From positions 27,842 through 91,841 of the forward strand of contig NZ_BRCF01000010.1 in the NCBI RefSeq assembly GCF_023707985.1: a stretch of DNA of 64,000 bases. The letters run 5' to 3'. This document shows, in pieces, positions 51,490 through 59,040 of this stretch. The notes under the pieces were generated by a model. The model saw only the letters and a program-made list of their open reading frames with translations, had not been told where the DNA came from and did not search any database. The DNA is from Sporosarcina sp. NCCP-2716. Its GTDB lineage: Bacteria; Bacillota; Bacilli; Bacillales_A; Planococcaceae. Position 1 is the first letter of the stretch. Every line of letters starts with the position of its first letter. Position numbers and translations under genes: made by a program.

Positions 51490-52125
51490 ATGGATTTTGA
51501 AACGGAACGCCGGCTGGCAATGGGGCTTCCGCGACTGCGGCAGAAAGAACTGCGAAGCCGGCTGACGCTGTCCGAACAACAGGAACTGGAAGAGTATATG
51601 ACCATGAAAGAAAAGGAGCTGCCGGACTACAAAAAGAAACAGCTCAACAGCGGAGTGCTGCTGTATGCTATCCGGAATTATACATTTGAAGACGTGACAC
51701 CCAAGCCGTCATTCTTCCAAAAGCTGACGAAAACCGGACCCGGCACTCCACAATATCTGCTTTCATTCCCAACACTGCCGGATGCAAATGAAGAAGACTT
51801 TCCATTTCAGCTCATGCTGGAACTGAGAGATCTGCTTTACGACTCGGGACTCGGAAACGATTGGCCGAAAATGCTGCCGGTGGAAGTCGATATGTATTAC
51901 TCCGACCAAATGGATGATGAAGAGCGTGCATGGTTCGAAGCACTGCCGGAACCTGATTGGTGTTTACAAAAACTTAACGAGGCAAGCGGTCTGGAAGAAA
52001 AGGTTCATGAGCACAGTCAAGAAATGAGGGAACTGGTGCAGTGGCTGATAGAGTACTGGCAAAACGGCTTCCAAATTTACGCGGATCTGGAGAATCTGTT
52101 CGATTACTATGGAGAAGATGACTGA
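51490..52125 (+). CDS. Hypothetical acidic protein
   Basis: A 211-residue soluble protein, rich in Glu and aromatic residues, with a helical N-terminus (LSEQQELEEYMTMKEKELPD) and a C-terminal helical part ending YADLENLFDYYGEDD. AAAGGGGAGA precedes the ATG. No family recognised. Confidence 0.55.
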   Translation: MDFETERRLAMGLPRLRQKELRSRLTLSEQQELEEYMTMKEKELPDYKKKQLNSGVLLYAIRNYTFEDVTPKPSFFQKLTKTGPGTPQYLLSFPTLPDANEEDFPFQLMLELRDLLYDSGLGNDWPKMLPVEVDMYYSDQMDDEERAWFEALPEPDWCLQKLNEASGLEEKVHEHSQEMRELVQWLIEYWQNGFQIYADLENLFDYYGEDD

Positions 52126-52235
52126 ATAAAAGGTTGTCAGCCCGTGTATAGACGGGAAAGCATGAATGAGAGCAGGGGTGCTCCCAGTTATGCTATACTA
52201 TGGGCTACCAAATACAAACACAAGAAGGCGACTAA

Positions 52236-52637
52236 ATGATAGAAGTGCACACTTCAGAAATAAGCGACGGCGAATTCAACCGCGGCGTCTTTGCTACTTG
52301 CGACATCCAGAAAGGCCAGCTGATCCACGAAGCACCGGTCATCGCATACCCGAACGAGCAGCACAGCCACATCGAAAAGACTCTCCTCGCAGACTACGCA
52401 TTCGAATACGGCGTGAACCACACAGCCATCCTGCTCGGCTACGGCATGCTGTTCAACCATTCCTACACACCGAACGCCGATTACGAAATCAATTTCAAAA
52501 ACCAGACCTTCGACTTTTACGCCCACAAAGCGATTGCCAAAGGCGAAGAGATATTCATCAACTACAACGGCGACGTCGACGACCAGGAACAGCTCTGGTT
52601 CAACGAAGACTACGCACCGACAGACGATGAAGACTAA
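52236..52637 (+). CDS. SET domain-containing protein (putative lysine methyltransferase)
   Basis: A 133-residue minimal SET domain. The N-flanking part is RGVFATCDIQKGQLIHEAPV. The SAM-binding NHS motif is LFNHSYTPNADYEIN, and the C-terminal GEEIFINYNGD contains the catalytic-type Tyr. SET proteins transfer methyl groups from SAM to lysines. Bacterial single-domain forms are known, but their substrates are mostly unknown. The post-SET Cys cluster is absent. Confidence 0.82.
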   Translation: MIEVHTSEISDGEFNRGVFATCDIQKGQLIHEAPVIAYPNEQHSHIEKTLLADYAFEYGVNHTAILLGYGMLFNHSYTPNADYEINFKNQTFDFYAHKAIAKGEEIFINYNGDVDDQEQLWFNEDYAPTDDED

Positions 52638-52651
52638 CTGGATAACCAATT

Positions 52652-52687
52652 GAAACCACCTGCTGCAACATGGGCCGGTGGTTTTTT
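52652..52687 (+). terminator. Terminator after the SET gene
   Basis: AAACCACC (52653-52660) pairs with GGTGGTTT (52677-52684), followed by T residues. Confidence 0.8.
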
Positions 52688-52742
52688 CGTTTTTATGTAC
52701 CAGGCACCATGTTGCAGCGTTTTTATGTACCAGGCACCATGT
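52688..52742 (+). repeat. Two direct 25-bp repeats containing ACCAGGCACCATG
   Basis: The same 25 bases occur at 52688-52712 and 52718-52742 with a 30-base period. Each has TTTTTATGTACC followed by AGGCACCATGT. A shorter match, CAGGCACCATGT, lies at 58189-58200. Confidence 0.88.
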
Positions 52743-52869
52743 CGGCGGCTGCCCTGACAGAAAAGACGGAGCGCAGCGCAGTCCACCATTCAATATTGAT
52801 CTGGAGTGGTGGAGGAGCACTTGGCGCGAGGTGGGACATCGGAGAACCGGAGGATGTTCCGCGCGAATG
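52743..52869. other. Non-coding spacer with decayed repeat-like sequence
   Basis: No gene seen. It contains an inverted pair CCACCA/TGGTGG (about 52781-52812) and G-rich segments that may be degenerate units of the following 21-bp array. Confidence 0.35.
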
Positions 52870-52985
52870 GAGCGGTTAGGCGCGGGGAATGAGCGGATGG
52901 ACGTGGGAAACGAGCGGATGGACCGCTGAATGGAGCGCTTAGACAAGAGAAACGAGCGGATAGCCGTCGGAAATGAGCGGTTGCA
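52870..52985 (-). repeat. 21-bp tandem repeat array, six units, inverse orientation
   Basis: GAGCGG or GAGCGC recurs at 52870, 52891, 52912, 52933, 52954 and 52975, always 21 bases apart. Read on the minus strand, units are CCGCTC followed by MATTYCC-type sequence and CTAA or CTAT. This matches the array at 25913 in core, period and flanks. Confidence 0.92.
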
Positions 52986-53149
52986 TGAGAAGAAGTGTCT
53001 CCTTCGGAAAAAATCTACCAGCCGGCGGAAAAGATTTGGAAAACCATATCTACTATTTTCCAAGTCGTGTATGATGAAGTTACTGAGAATTCAATGAAAA
53101 GAAGGCTGTTCCGGGTTCTCGCTCGTCATATGAAAGGGGAGATTCACTC

Positions 53150-53458
53150 ATGAACAAACGCATCTGGAACGGAGCCCTGTATGGCCTGGTCATCTCGCTC
53201 GCGCTCGGTCTGCTGATGGTCAACTATTCAATGAAATCGTATAAGGAAGACTTGACAATCATCAATTACGTACCTGTGTACGACTATGTTGTCGGTGTCC
53301 TGCGATACGGCGCCATCGGGACGCTGATCGGCATGTTCATCGCCTGGCGCAAAAATAAGTCGGAGGATGACGGCCCGAAAACCTATTACGGAGAAGTCTT
53401 CCTCGGCGTCCTTTTCCTCAGCTGCGGTATCGCGGCACTGGCATTTCTGTTTGGTTGA
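53150..53458 (+). CDS. Small membrane protein
   Basis: A 102-residue protein with three predicted membrane helices (about 8-26, 50-66 and 84-102) and a charged loop (WRKNKSEDDGPKTYYGE). GAAAGGGGAG precedes the ATG. The function is unknown. The lipoprotein-like gene follows. Confidence 0.55.
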   Translation: MNKRIWNGALYGLVISLALGLLMVNYSMKSYKEDLTIINYVPVYDYVVGVLRYGAIGTLIGMFIAWRKNKSEDDGPKTYYGEVFLGVLFLSCGIAALAFLFG

Positions 53459-53494
53459 TCAGAAGGTGAAACTAATAGGACGGGGAGTGACGGC

Positions 53495-54187
53495 GTGAAA
53501 GGGATAAGACTGCTGGCAGCGGTGCTGTCGCTTGCTTTCATCTGTACAGGCTGCGTTCTCTGGGACGGAATCCGCGGCTGCCCGGACGGGATCATCGACT
53601 GGGCGGATGTCCTGATGGTGGACGATATTAAATACATGGGCGATTTCAATCGAAAAGAAGACGATCCGCTCCCGGAAGCCGGAGACCGTCTCGGCAAAGT
53701 GACCTACACACTTGATGGCCATGCCTGTTCCAATCATAAGCTGAGAAACGGGGAAGCTTCCTACGTCCCGGTCGGAACAGAAATATTCGCAGTGGAAGGC
53801 TATAAACCAGAGTTCCGGGTGATTGCAGACGGCCGGGTCTTCCAAGTGACGGACAATCCGAAAGCGGAAACGCTCGGCGACCTTGCCGACATCCAGGGAA
53901 AAGTGACCGGCATCAGCGTCCACAGTGATGAGGACGACTCCCCCCTCGGTGAACTGAACGCAGAGCAATCGGCCGTGTTTCTCGATGAGTACTTATCGCT
54001 GCCCTATGAAGGGGACGTCGAAGAGACAGCTCCTTACAAACGGAACAACCGGGTCATCCTTTACTTCCATCTGAAGGACGGCTCGTCGTACCACACAATC
54101 TACGTATTGGATGAAAACATTATCGGCAACGAAGCGCACGGAACCGAATCGATGAAAGAGATGATCGAGGTGTTTCTGGATGAATGA
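53495..54187 (+). CDS. Putative lipoprotein of unknown function
   Basis: A 230-residue exported protein starting at GTG 53495 after GGGGAG. The signal sequence MKGIRLLAAVLSLAFICTGC ends in a slightly unusual lipobox (CTGC) with the lipid Cys near residue 20. The mature part begins with a Cys-, Trp- and Asp-rich stretch (VLWDGIRGCPDGIIDWADV) and is otherwise a mixed alpha/beta domain ending in an acidic helix. No family recognised. Confidence 0.55.
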   Translation: MKGIRLLAAVLSLAFICTGCVLWDGIRGCPDGIIDWADVLMVDDIKYMGDFNRKEDDPLPEAGDRLGKVTYTLDGHACSNHKLRNGEASYVPVGTEIFAVEGYKPEFRVIADGRVFQVTDNPKAETLGDLADIQGKVTGISVHSDEDDSPLGELNAEQSAVFLDEYLSLPYEGDVEETAPYKRNNRVILYFHLKDGSSYHTIYVLDENIIGNEAHGTESMKEMIEVFLDE

Positions 54188-54263
54188 TATTGACCAGAGC
54201 ACGTGTTGTTTGTCGATAAAGAAGGGCTTTATTAACTGTGCAGGGGATATTGCGCTGTTCGTG

Positions 54264-54575
54264 TCACTAGAGAGTGCTGCTAGTGCCCACATCGAGTAAC
54301 TTCGTGAGCTGGCGGTCACTAAGGAATGTTCCAAGTGCCCGCATGGAGGTTGAACACGCTGCAACGGTAACTAGAGAAATCCTCTAGTGCCCGCCCGAGG
54401 TCAATACATAAGCAGACGGTCACTAAGGCGCGTCTCTAATGACCGCTCAGAGGGATGTTCCGCTGCAGAGGTCACTAAGGAGTGTCCTAAGTGCCCGCCC
54501 ACGGTCAATATATAAACAGACGGTCACTAAGCAACACTCTTTTAGCCCTTGCGCCTCCACAACCCGTAAGACCGG
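54264..54575 (+). repeat. Six-unit tandem array with exact 52-bp period
   Basis: Units start at 54264, 54316, 54368, 54420, 54472 and 54524, each with TCACTA or TAACTA and ending in GG. The first 22 bases form a hairpin whose arms vary but still pair: CACTAG/CTAGTG in unit 1, GGAA/TTCC within CACT/AGTG in unit 2, ACTAGAG/CTCTAGT in unit 3, and AGGA/TCCT within CACT/AGTG in unit 5. GTGCCCGC follows in units 2, 3 and 5. A decayed unit may precede at 54212. No gene lies in 54188-54659. Confidence 0.93.
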
Positions 54576-54659
54576 GCAGTAAAGAAATGCCTTTTCCGTC
54601 CAATCTACCTCATTCAAAATAGTGATCGGCAGTTAAGTACAGAAAGCGAGGGAGTATAC

Positions 54660-55139
54660 ATGGAGAAAAGTTATAGATGCATTTTCCATACCGACGAAGA
54701 GTCGGGGGATATCGATATTGAAATAGCAGGGGAAGGGCAGGAAGTCCATTTCGAGATGGCCATCGATTTTTTCTCTGTGCCCGTTCTATTTTTTCAACTT
54801 GCCCGGCTGTGGACCGGTAAGTCGGTGGAATATGAAATGCATGGGTTCGGTATGGCGATTGATTATAGTTTCAGGAGAGAGGGCGAACGTCTGTTGATTC
54901 GAAAGGATAAAAGATCAAACAAAGGACAATTCATCACTTCCTATGATTTCAACATGGAACAATTTGCATATGCTCTCGATGGAGGGATGAAAGAATTGAT
55001 GGAGAAAAAGCGTGCATTGGGCGAATTCCCTCTGCCTGCCGCCGATTCCCCTCACTTGCTCGAGACAAACAACGTTGAAAAATATGAAGAGTTTTCTGCG
55101 CTGATTCATTCCACGCGTAAAGGGAAAAAGCACGACTAA
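54660..55139 (+). CDS. Hypothetical protein
   Basis: A 159-residue soluble protein. The first half is beta-rich and acidic (IFHTDEESGDIDIEIAGEGQ), the second more helical and basic. GAGGGAG precedes the ATG. It opens a run of ten closely spaced + strand genes of unknown or weakly known families. Unrecognised. Confidence 0.5.
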   Translation: MEKSYRCIFHTDEESGDIDIEIAGEGQEVHFEMAIDFFSVPVLFFQLARLWTGKSVEYEMHGFGMAIDYSFRREGERLLIRKDKRSNKGQFITSYDFNMEQFAYALDGGMKELMEKKRALGEFPLPAADSPHLLETNNVEKYEEFSALIHSTRKGKKHD

Positions 55140-55152
55140 GAGGTGAGTGAAG

Positions 55153-55581
55153 ATGAAATTAATTGGTAAGTCATTGATTTTAATCATGCTCGGCATCCTG
55201 CTCACCGCCTGTTCCGGGCAGTCAGCAGAGCAGGAAAAAGGGAAGCTTTTGCGTATTGATGTCCAGCTCGTTGACGAGGACGGCAACAAAGGGGAAGAGG
55301 GAATTCTGGTGGATGAAGACGATCTGGAAGCCGCGCAGAATGCTCTTGGCAACACGGAATGGCAGCCGAACACAGCACAGAAGATGGCAAGAATGAAAGA
55401 TGCGGTAGCGATGTTCTTTTACGAAAAAGACAAAAACTTGCCGGAATCGCTCATCGAATATCATATCTGGTTCGAAGAGGACGACTCGGCATTGTTGGTC
55501 AGCAATGATGAGGACGAAAACTTCGGGCAACTGAACCCGGAGAACGCACAGATCCTGAAAAACCTTTTCGGTTATGAATAA
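55153..55581 (+). CDS. Putative lipoprotein
   Basis: A 142-residue exported protein. The signal ends in the lipobox ILLTACSG (Cys near residue 20). The mature domain is acidic (VDEDDLEAAQNALGNTEWQP). ATG 55153 follows AGAGGTGAG. Family not recognised. Confidence 0.58.
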   Translation: MKLIGKSLILIMLGILLTACSGQSAEQEKGKLLRIDVQLVDEDGNKGEEGILVDEDDLEAAQNALGNTEWQPNTAQKMARMKDAVAMFFYEKDKNLPESLIEYHIWFEEDDSALLVSNDEDENFGQLNPENAQILKNLFGYE

Positions 55582-55607
55582 GCGACGCAGAGAGGAGAGA
55601 GGGAGCA

Positions 55608-56102
55608 ATGGAGAAGTCGAATTTATCTGAAGTGATAGGCTGGAAGCTGCGAAGCATTTTGGCGGATAGCTTCTCGATGAATGCTTCGAAAGACAATTGG
55701 ACCATTCGAATGGGCGACCCTGTCCTTCATTTCAAATCCGCAGAAGAAGAGGGCAGCTCGATTCATTGGCAGTTGTCGTGGGTGGAGACGAAAGATGGCG
55801 ATGACGTACTGCTGATTGACACAAATGTAGCAGTCGCAGATATACCGCACTACCGGACAGTACCAGAATTTGAGCAGCCGATCATTGCCGGTTCGGCCGT
55901 GTTTCTCGAGGACGCTGTCGTTCAAAAGGTCACGGGGTACGGCTTCCATGCCGTTGACGACGATCATTTGACGGCTGTCGTCATTCACACAGCAGCAGGT
56001 TGTATGACCATTGAAACTGGTGCCGGGGGAGTGATGGCGGTCACTATGACGGATGTCGCAGCGGAGACACTGGGAGATGTACTGCTTGAAATCGGGAGAT
56101 GA
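55608..56102 (+). CDS. Hypothetical protein
   Basis: A 164-residue soluble protein with alternating beta strands (SSIHWQLSWVETKDGDDVLL, later HLTAVVIHTAAGCMTIETG) and a C-terminal helix. GAGAGGAGAGAGGG precedes the ATG, a strong ribosome site. No recognised family. Confidence 0.5.
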   Translation: MEKSNLSEVIGWKLRSILADSFSMNASKDNWTIRMGDPVLHFKSAEEEGSSIHWQLSWVETKDGDDVLLIDTNVAVADIPHYRTVPEFEQPIIAGSAVFLEDAVVQKVTGYGFHAVDDDHLTAVVIHTAAGCMTIETGAGGVMAVTMTDVAAETLGDVLLEIGR

Positions 56103-56106
56103 GACC

Positions 56107-56508
56107 ATGTTGGCATCACGTAGGAAAACGCTGATACTATTCTCTTGCCTGGCGATCCTCATCGGACTGACAGGATGTGCCGGGGCAGCGGATTATGATA
56201 TCGATTTACCGGGGGAGTACTCGATCCTCCGCACATCTGCCCACCAAGTGACCATAGCGCCGAAAACAGGAACGGATGCGTGGGGGGCGAACGCGGTTCC
56301 GGCAGAGGTGACTGAAGTCGGGTGGAACGATGACTATATCCTCGCCAAGCAGATGAAAGGCGAGAAAAATCACGCATACTGGATCATCCAGCTGAGCAAT
56401 GATCATGTCACGGGCCCACTCAGTGACAGCTCTTTCAGTGAGAAAAAGGAAGAACCCGGATTGTCGGACATCACGTTGAAGAGCGTGAGTGATCTGCCGA
56501 GAGAGTGA
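56107..56508 (+). CDS. DUF3997-like lipoprotein
   Basis: A 133-residue lipoprotein. The signal ends in LIGLTGCAG (Cys near residue 24). The mature part YDIDLPGEYSILRTSAHQV and EVTEVGWNDDYILAKQM, then YWIIQL and GPLSDSSF, follows the DUF3997 pattern of Bacillales surface proteins. ATG 56107 follows GGGAGATGAG. The function is unknown; placement in a run of small unrelated genes resembles immunity-gene collections, which is inference only. Confidence 0.65.
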   Translation: MLASRRKTLILFSCLAILIGLTGCAGAADYDIDLPGEYSILRTSAHQVTIAPKTGTDAWGANAVPAEVTEVGWNDDYILAKQMKGEKNHAYWIIQLSNDHVTGPLSDSSFSEKKEEPGLSDITLKSVSDLPRE

Positions 56509-56548
56509 TTGCAATGGAAAAGAGTTTGCGAAAAAAGAGGGATACAGT

Positions 56549-56755
56549 ATGAACCGAAAAATATGGCTTTCCCTATTCTTCATGCTCGTCGCCGTGTACC
56601 TTGGGTATTCCATTCTGTTCGGCGATGGGGCGTTATGGGTGCGACTGCTTGGGCTGGCTGTCATCATCCTGTGGTTCTGTCTGACACCCCTCTTTCCAAA
56701 TGAAGAAAAAGGGAACTTAAAGGAAACTGGAACGTATGAGGAGAGAGAAGGATGA
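56549..56755 (+). CDS. Small membrane protein
   Basis: A 68-residue protein with two membrane helices (about 5-24 and 30-47) and a charged C-terminus ending EEREG. ATG 56549 follows AAAAAGAGGG. Its end overlaps the next gene by 4 bases. Confidence 0.5.
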   Translation: MNRKIWLSLFFMLVAVYLGYSILFGDGALWVRLLGLAVIILWFCLTPLFPNEEKGNLKETGTYEEREG

Positions 56756-57009
56756 CAATCCGAAAAAGTATTCGCCTCCTGAAGTTGCCATTCATACGCG
56801 CGCTGTTATTGTTTTTGATCATACTTATCCTGCAGCTGACCGACCAGTTCAGTGTCCTGCGCTTCGGCATTCTGGTCATTACTTATTCCTCAGTCGAATG
56901 GATCATCACAGAAACAGAGGTAGATGTGAAAACGGGAAACTGGATCATTGACCGGGGAGGCATCGTGTTTATCGCAGCAACCATACTTCTTATCCTGTTC
57001 AGTATCTGA
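56752..57009 (+). CDS. Small membrane protein
   Basis: An 85-residue protein with three hydrophobic segments (about 12-30, 36-52, 68-84) and a short polar loop. It starts in an ATGA overlap with the previous gene behind GAGGAGAGAAGG. Confidence 0.5.
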   Translation: MTIRKSIRLLKLPFIRALLLFLIILILQLTDQFSVLRFGILVITYSSVEWIITETEVDVKTGNWIIDRGGIVFIAATILLILFSI

Positions 57010-57066
57010 ACAAAAGAACATAACAGCTGGCAGGATTAAGATGGAAAGCTTACGTAAGGGAGGGCC

Positions 57067-57546
57067 ATGACGCTAATGAGGAAGCAGGACATGAAGGAAA
57101 TTCCGAAATGGGGAACGTATCTGCGTGGGATTTGGCGAGATGCTTTTGCGGGCCATTTGTCTGCTGAAGAGCAGAAGGAAATCTACCTCGACTCGTTCTT
57201 GTGGCATCTCTGCAGTTATCAACAGGTGAGCTGCTTGGAGAAAGACGAGGCGATACGCGCGTTTCACGAACAGCTCAAAAAGAAATGCACGATTTTTTAT
57301 CAGCTTACAAATGAGGCGTTTTTAATCCAAAATGCTGCCGAGCTGACCATGAAAGAACTGCCATATGAAGAATTGAGCTGGGACTATGGAGATCTCTATG
57401 TTATGGACTGGGAAAGTAAATGGACTTTTATGATTACTCATGAACATGACGAACTGGGACCGTATTTCATGTCGAAACTTCCAGGCGGGCGTAAAACCAA
57501 TATTATTGGAAACACCCATTTCGCAACACAAGGTCGCCATGATTGA
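57067..57546 (+). CDS. DUF4275-like protein
   Basis: A 159-residue cytosolic protein. The pattern WGTYLRGIWRDAFAGHLSAE, LWHLCSYQ, FYQLTNEAF, YGDLYVMDWESKWTFMITHE and LGPYF matches the DUF4275 family of Bacillales. AAGGGAGGG lies just before the ATG. Family function is unknown; DUF4275 genes often sit near surface-toxin or immunity genes, which would fit this neighbourhood. Confidence 0.72.
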   Translation: MTLMRKQDMKEIPKWGTYLRGIWRDAFAGHLSAEEQKEIYLDSFLWHLCSYQQVSCLEKDEAIRAFHEQLKKKCTIFYQLTNEAFLIQNAAELTMKELPYEELSWDYGDLYVMDWESKWTFMITHEHDELGPYFMSKLPGGRKTNIIGNTHFATQGRHD

Positions 57547-57946
57547 GTATTTCACCAGAATTCTGAGGTTCACACATGCAGAAGTCTGGGATGTCCGCTG
57601 CGCGTCATCCGATTACAGAGTGTTTCTTGCTGATGAGAATCGGCCTGCTGAGGCGGCGGATTTACGGTTGCCTGCTGGTATGTCTATGGAATCCGACGAA
57701 TTGAGGGATAACTTACTGACTGTGAGCATCTATTCCAATCGACCTGTACAGGAATCACATATTGGATCGCTTGATCAATTTGCGAAGCAGCTGACAGATC
57801 ATGTAGCGCTCGCTCATTGTGAAGTCGTAACAACATTCTACACGGGCGATACCGAGCAAGCCCTTCAGCAGTTTGTGGAAAACCATACATCTTCAACGTA
57901 TGAAGGACTGCCCATCGAGCAGCTCCGCCATCTGAATCAAAACTGA
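57539..57946 (+). CDS. Hypothetical protein
   Basis: A 135-residue protein starting at ATG 57539, inside the end of the DUF4275 gene, so expression is coupled. It has an N-terminal IEYFTRILRFTHAEVWDVRC and a mixed alpha/beta C-terminus. Unrecognised. Confidence 0.45.
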   Translation: MIEYFTRILRFTHAEVWDVRCASSDYRVFLADENRPAEAADLRLPAGMSMESDELRDNLLTVSIYSNRPVQESHIGSLDQFAKQLTDHVALAHCEVVTTFYTGDTEQALQQFVENHTSSTYEGLPIEQLRHLNQN

Positions 57947-57986
57947 ACCGGAAAACGGATGGATTTCGTATAGGAGGTGCAATCCT

Positions 57987-58202
57987 TTGGAACTGATCGA
58001 AACCGTTTATCAACTGTCGGGTGTGGCCCTGCTCGTTTGTGGTATTTACTTCTACCTGCATTTCAAAAAGATGAGGAAGACCCGGCGGCTTACAGGGAAG
58101 GAACGACTCTTCTACGTGACGACCCGAATTGCACTGACTCTATTTGCTGTGAGTATGTTTCTGAAGGTGATGGATAAGTATTGGCAGTCAGGCACCATGT
58201 AG
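57987..58202 (+). CDS. Small membrane protein
   Basis: A 71-residue protein starting at TTG 57987 with a near-perfect AGGAGGTG 8 bases before. Two membrane helices (about 8-26 and 46-60). Its last codons coincide with a CAGGCACCATGT repeat shared with 52688-52742. Confidence 0.5.
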   Translation: MELIETVYQLSGVALLVCGIYFYLHFKKMRKTRRLTGKERLFYVTTRIALTLFAVSMFLKVMDKYWQSGTM

Positions 58203-58254
58203 CTGTCAAATTGTTTGCGGTCATGGAACAAGTGAAGACGAAGGAAGTGACAAT

Positions 58255-58437
58255 ATGAAACAGCGGACCGGCAGATTCATTATTTATTTCATCATCTTTT
58301 TTATTGTGAATATGGTGGTTAATCTCCTTTTCAAACAGGAGCTGAATCTCCTTGCAGCCTTCTCGGTTGCCTTAGGCGTAAGCGCTGGAATCATTTTTCT
58401 CGGACCTTTCCTGTTTGGTAAATTGAATAAAACCTGA
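58255..58437 (+). CDS. Small membrane protein
   Basis: A 60-residue protein with two membrane helices (IIYFIIFFIVNMVVNLLF and the LGVSAGIIFLGPFLFG region). GAAGGAAGTG precedes the ATG. Confidence 0.5.
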   Translation: MKQRTGRFIIYFIIFFIVNMVVNLLFKQELNLLAAFSVALGVSAGIIFLGPFLFGKLNKT

Positions 58438-58490
58438 ACATCGGACAGTTGAACTTCAATCGGAAATCACCTATGGAGAGGAGCAACAAT

Positions 58491-59000
58491 ATGGAAGTGG
58501 TCTATCTGGCAGGCGGCTGCCTGTGGGGCGTCCAGGCTTTTGTCAAAACGCTGCCCGGCGTGTTGAAGACAGAGGCCGGAAGAGCGAACGGAGCGAATCC
58601 AACGCTCGAAGGCGAGTATGACGGCTATGCGGAATGTGTGAAAACGGAGTTCGATCCGACAGTCGTCACTGTCAGCGATCTGATGGCCTATTTGTTTGAG
58701 ATCATTGATCCATACAGTGTCAACCGGCAGGGCGAAGATGTAGGCGAGAAATACAGGACAGGACTTTACAGCGAACAAGCCGCGCATTTGGAAGAGGCAC
58801 GGGCATTCATCCAGAAGCGGGGCGATGCCGACCGGATTGCGGTGGAAGTGCTCCCCCTCACCAACTATGTGAAAAGTGCGGAGGAACATCAGGACCGGCT
58901 CGCGAAATGTCCGGACGATTATTGCCATATTCCTGCCGATCTCTTACGGAAATACGCACAGGAAGAAACTCGATCGGAAACAAAAAAAGCCTTCCAGTAA
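58491..59000 (+). CDS. msrA: Peptide methionine sulfoxide reductase MsrA
   Basis: A 169-residue repair enzyme reducing methionine-S-sulfoxide. The catalytic Cys lies in GGCLWG (residues 8-13), where most relatives have GGCFWG. Substrate-site residues in EYDGYAECVKTEFDP and the loop DPYSVNRQGEDVGEKYRTGL are typical, with Asn-Arg in place of the common NRQ-neighbour variations. ATG 58491 follows GAGAGGAGC. No msrB is adjacent. Confidence 0.88.
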   Translation: MEVVYLAGGCLWGVQAFVKTLPGVLKTEAGRANGANPTLEGEYDGYAECVKTEFDPTVVTVSDLMAYLFEIIDPYSVNRQGEDVGEKYRTGLYSEQAAHLEEARAFIQKRGDADRIAVEVLPLTNYVKSAEEHQDRLAKCPDDYCHIPADLLRKYAQEETRSETKKAFQ

Positions 59001-59040
59001 GGGGCGCTGGTGCCCTCAGCAGGCGGACAAGGAGAAGCGC

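Noticed and set aside
52254..53063. Minus-strand open frame with repeated RSFP/RSI heptads
   Set aside because: The heptads are the translation of the 21-bp array (a multiple of three), and the rest is antisense to the SET gene.
54264..54575. CRISPR array
   Set aside because: Units are diverged along their whole length, there are no identical repeats alternating with unique spacers, and no cas genes are present.
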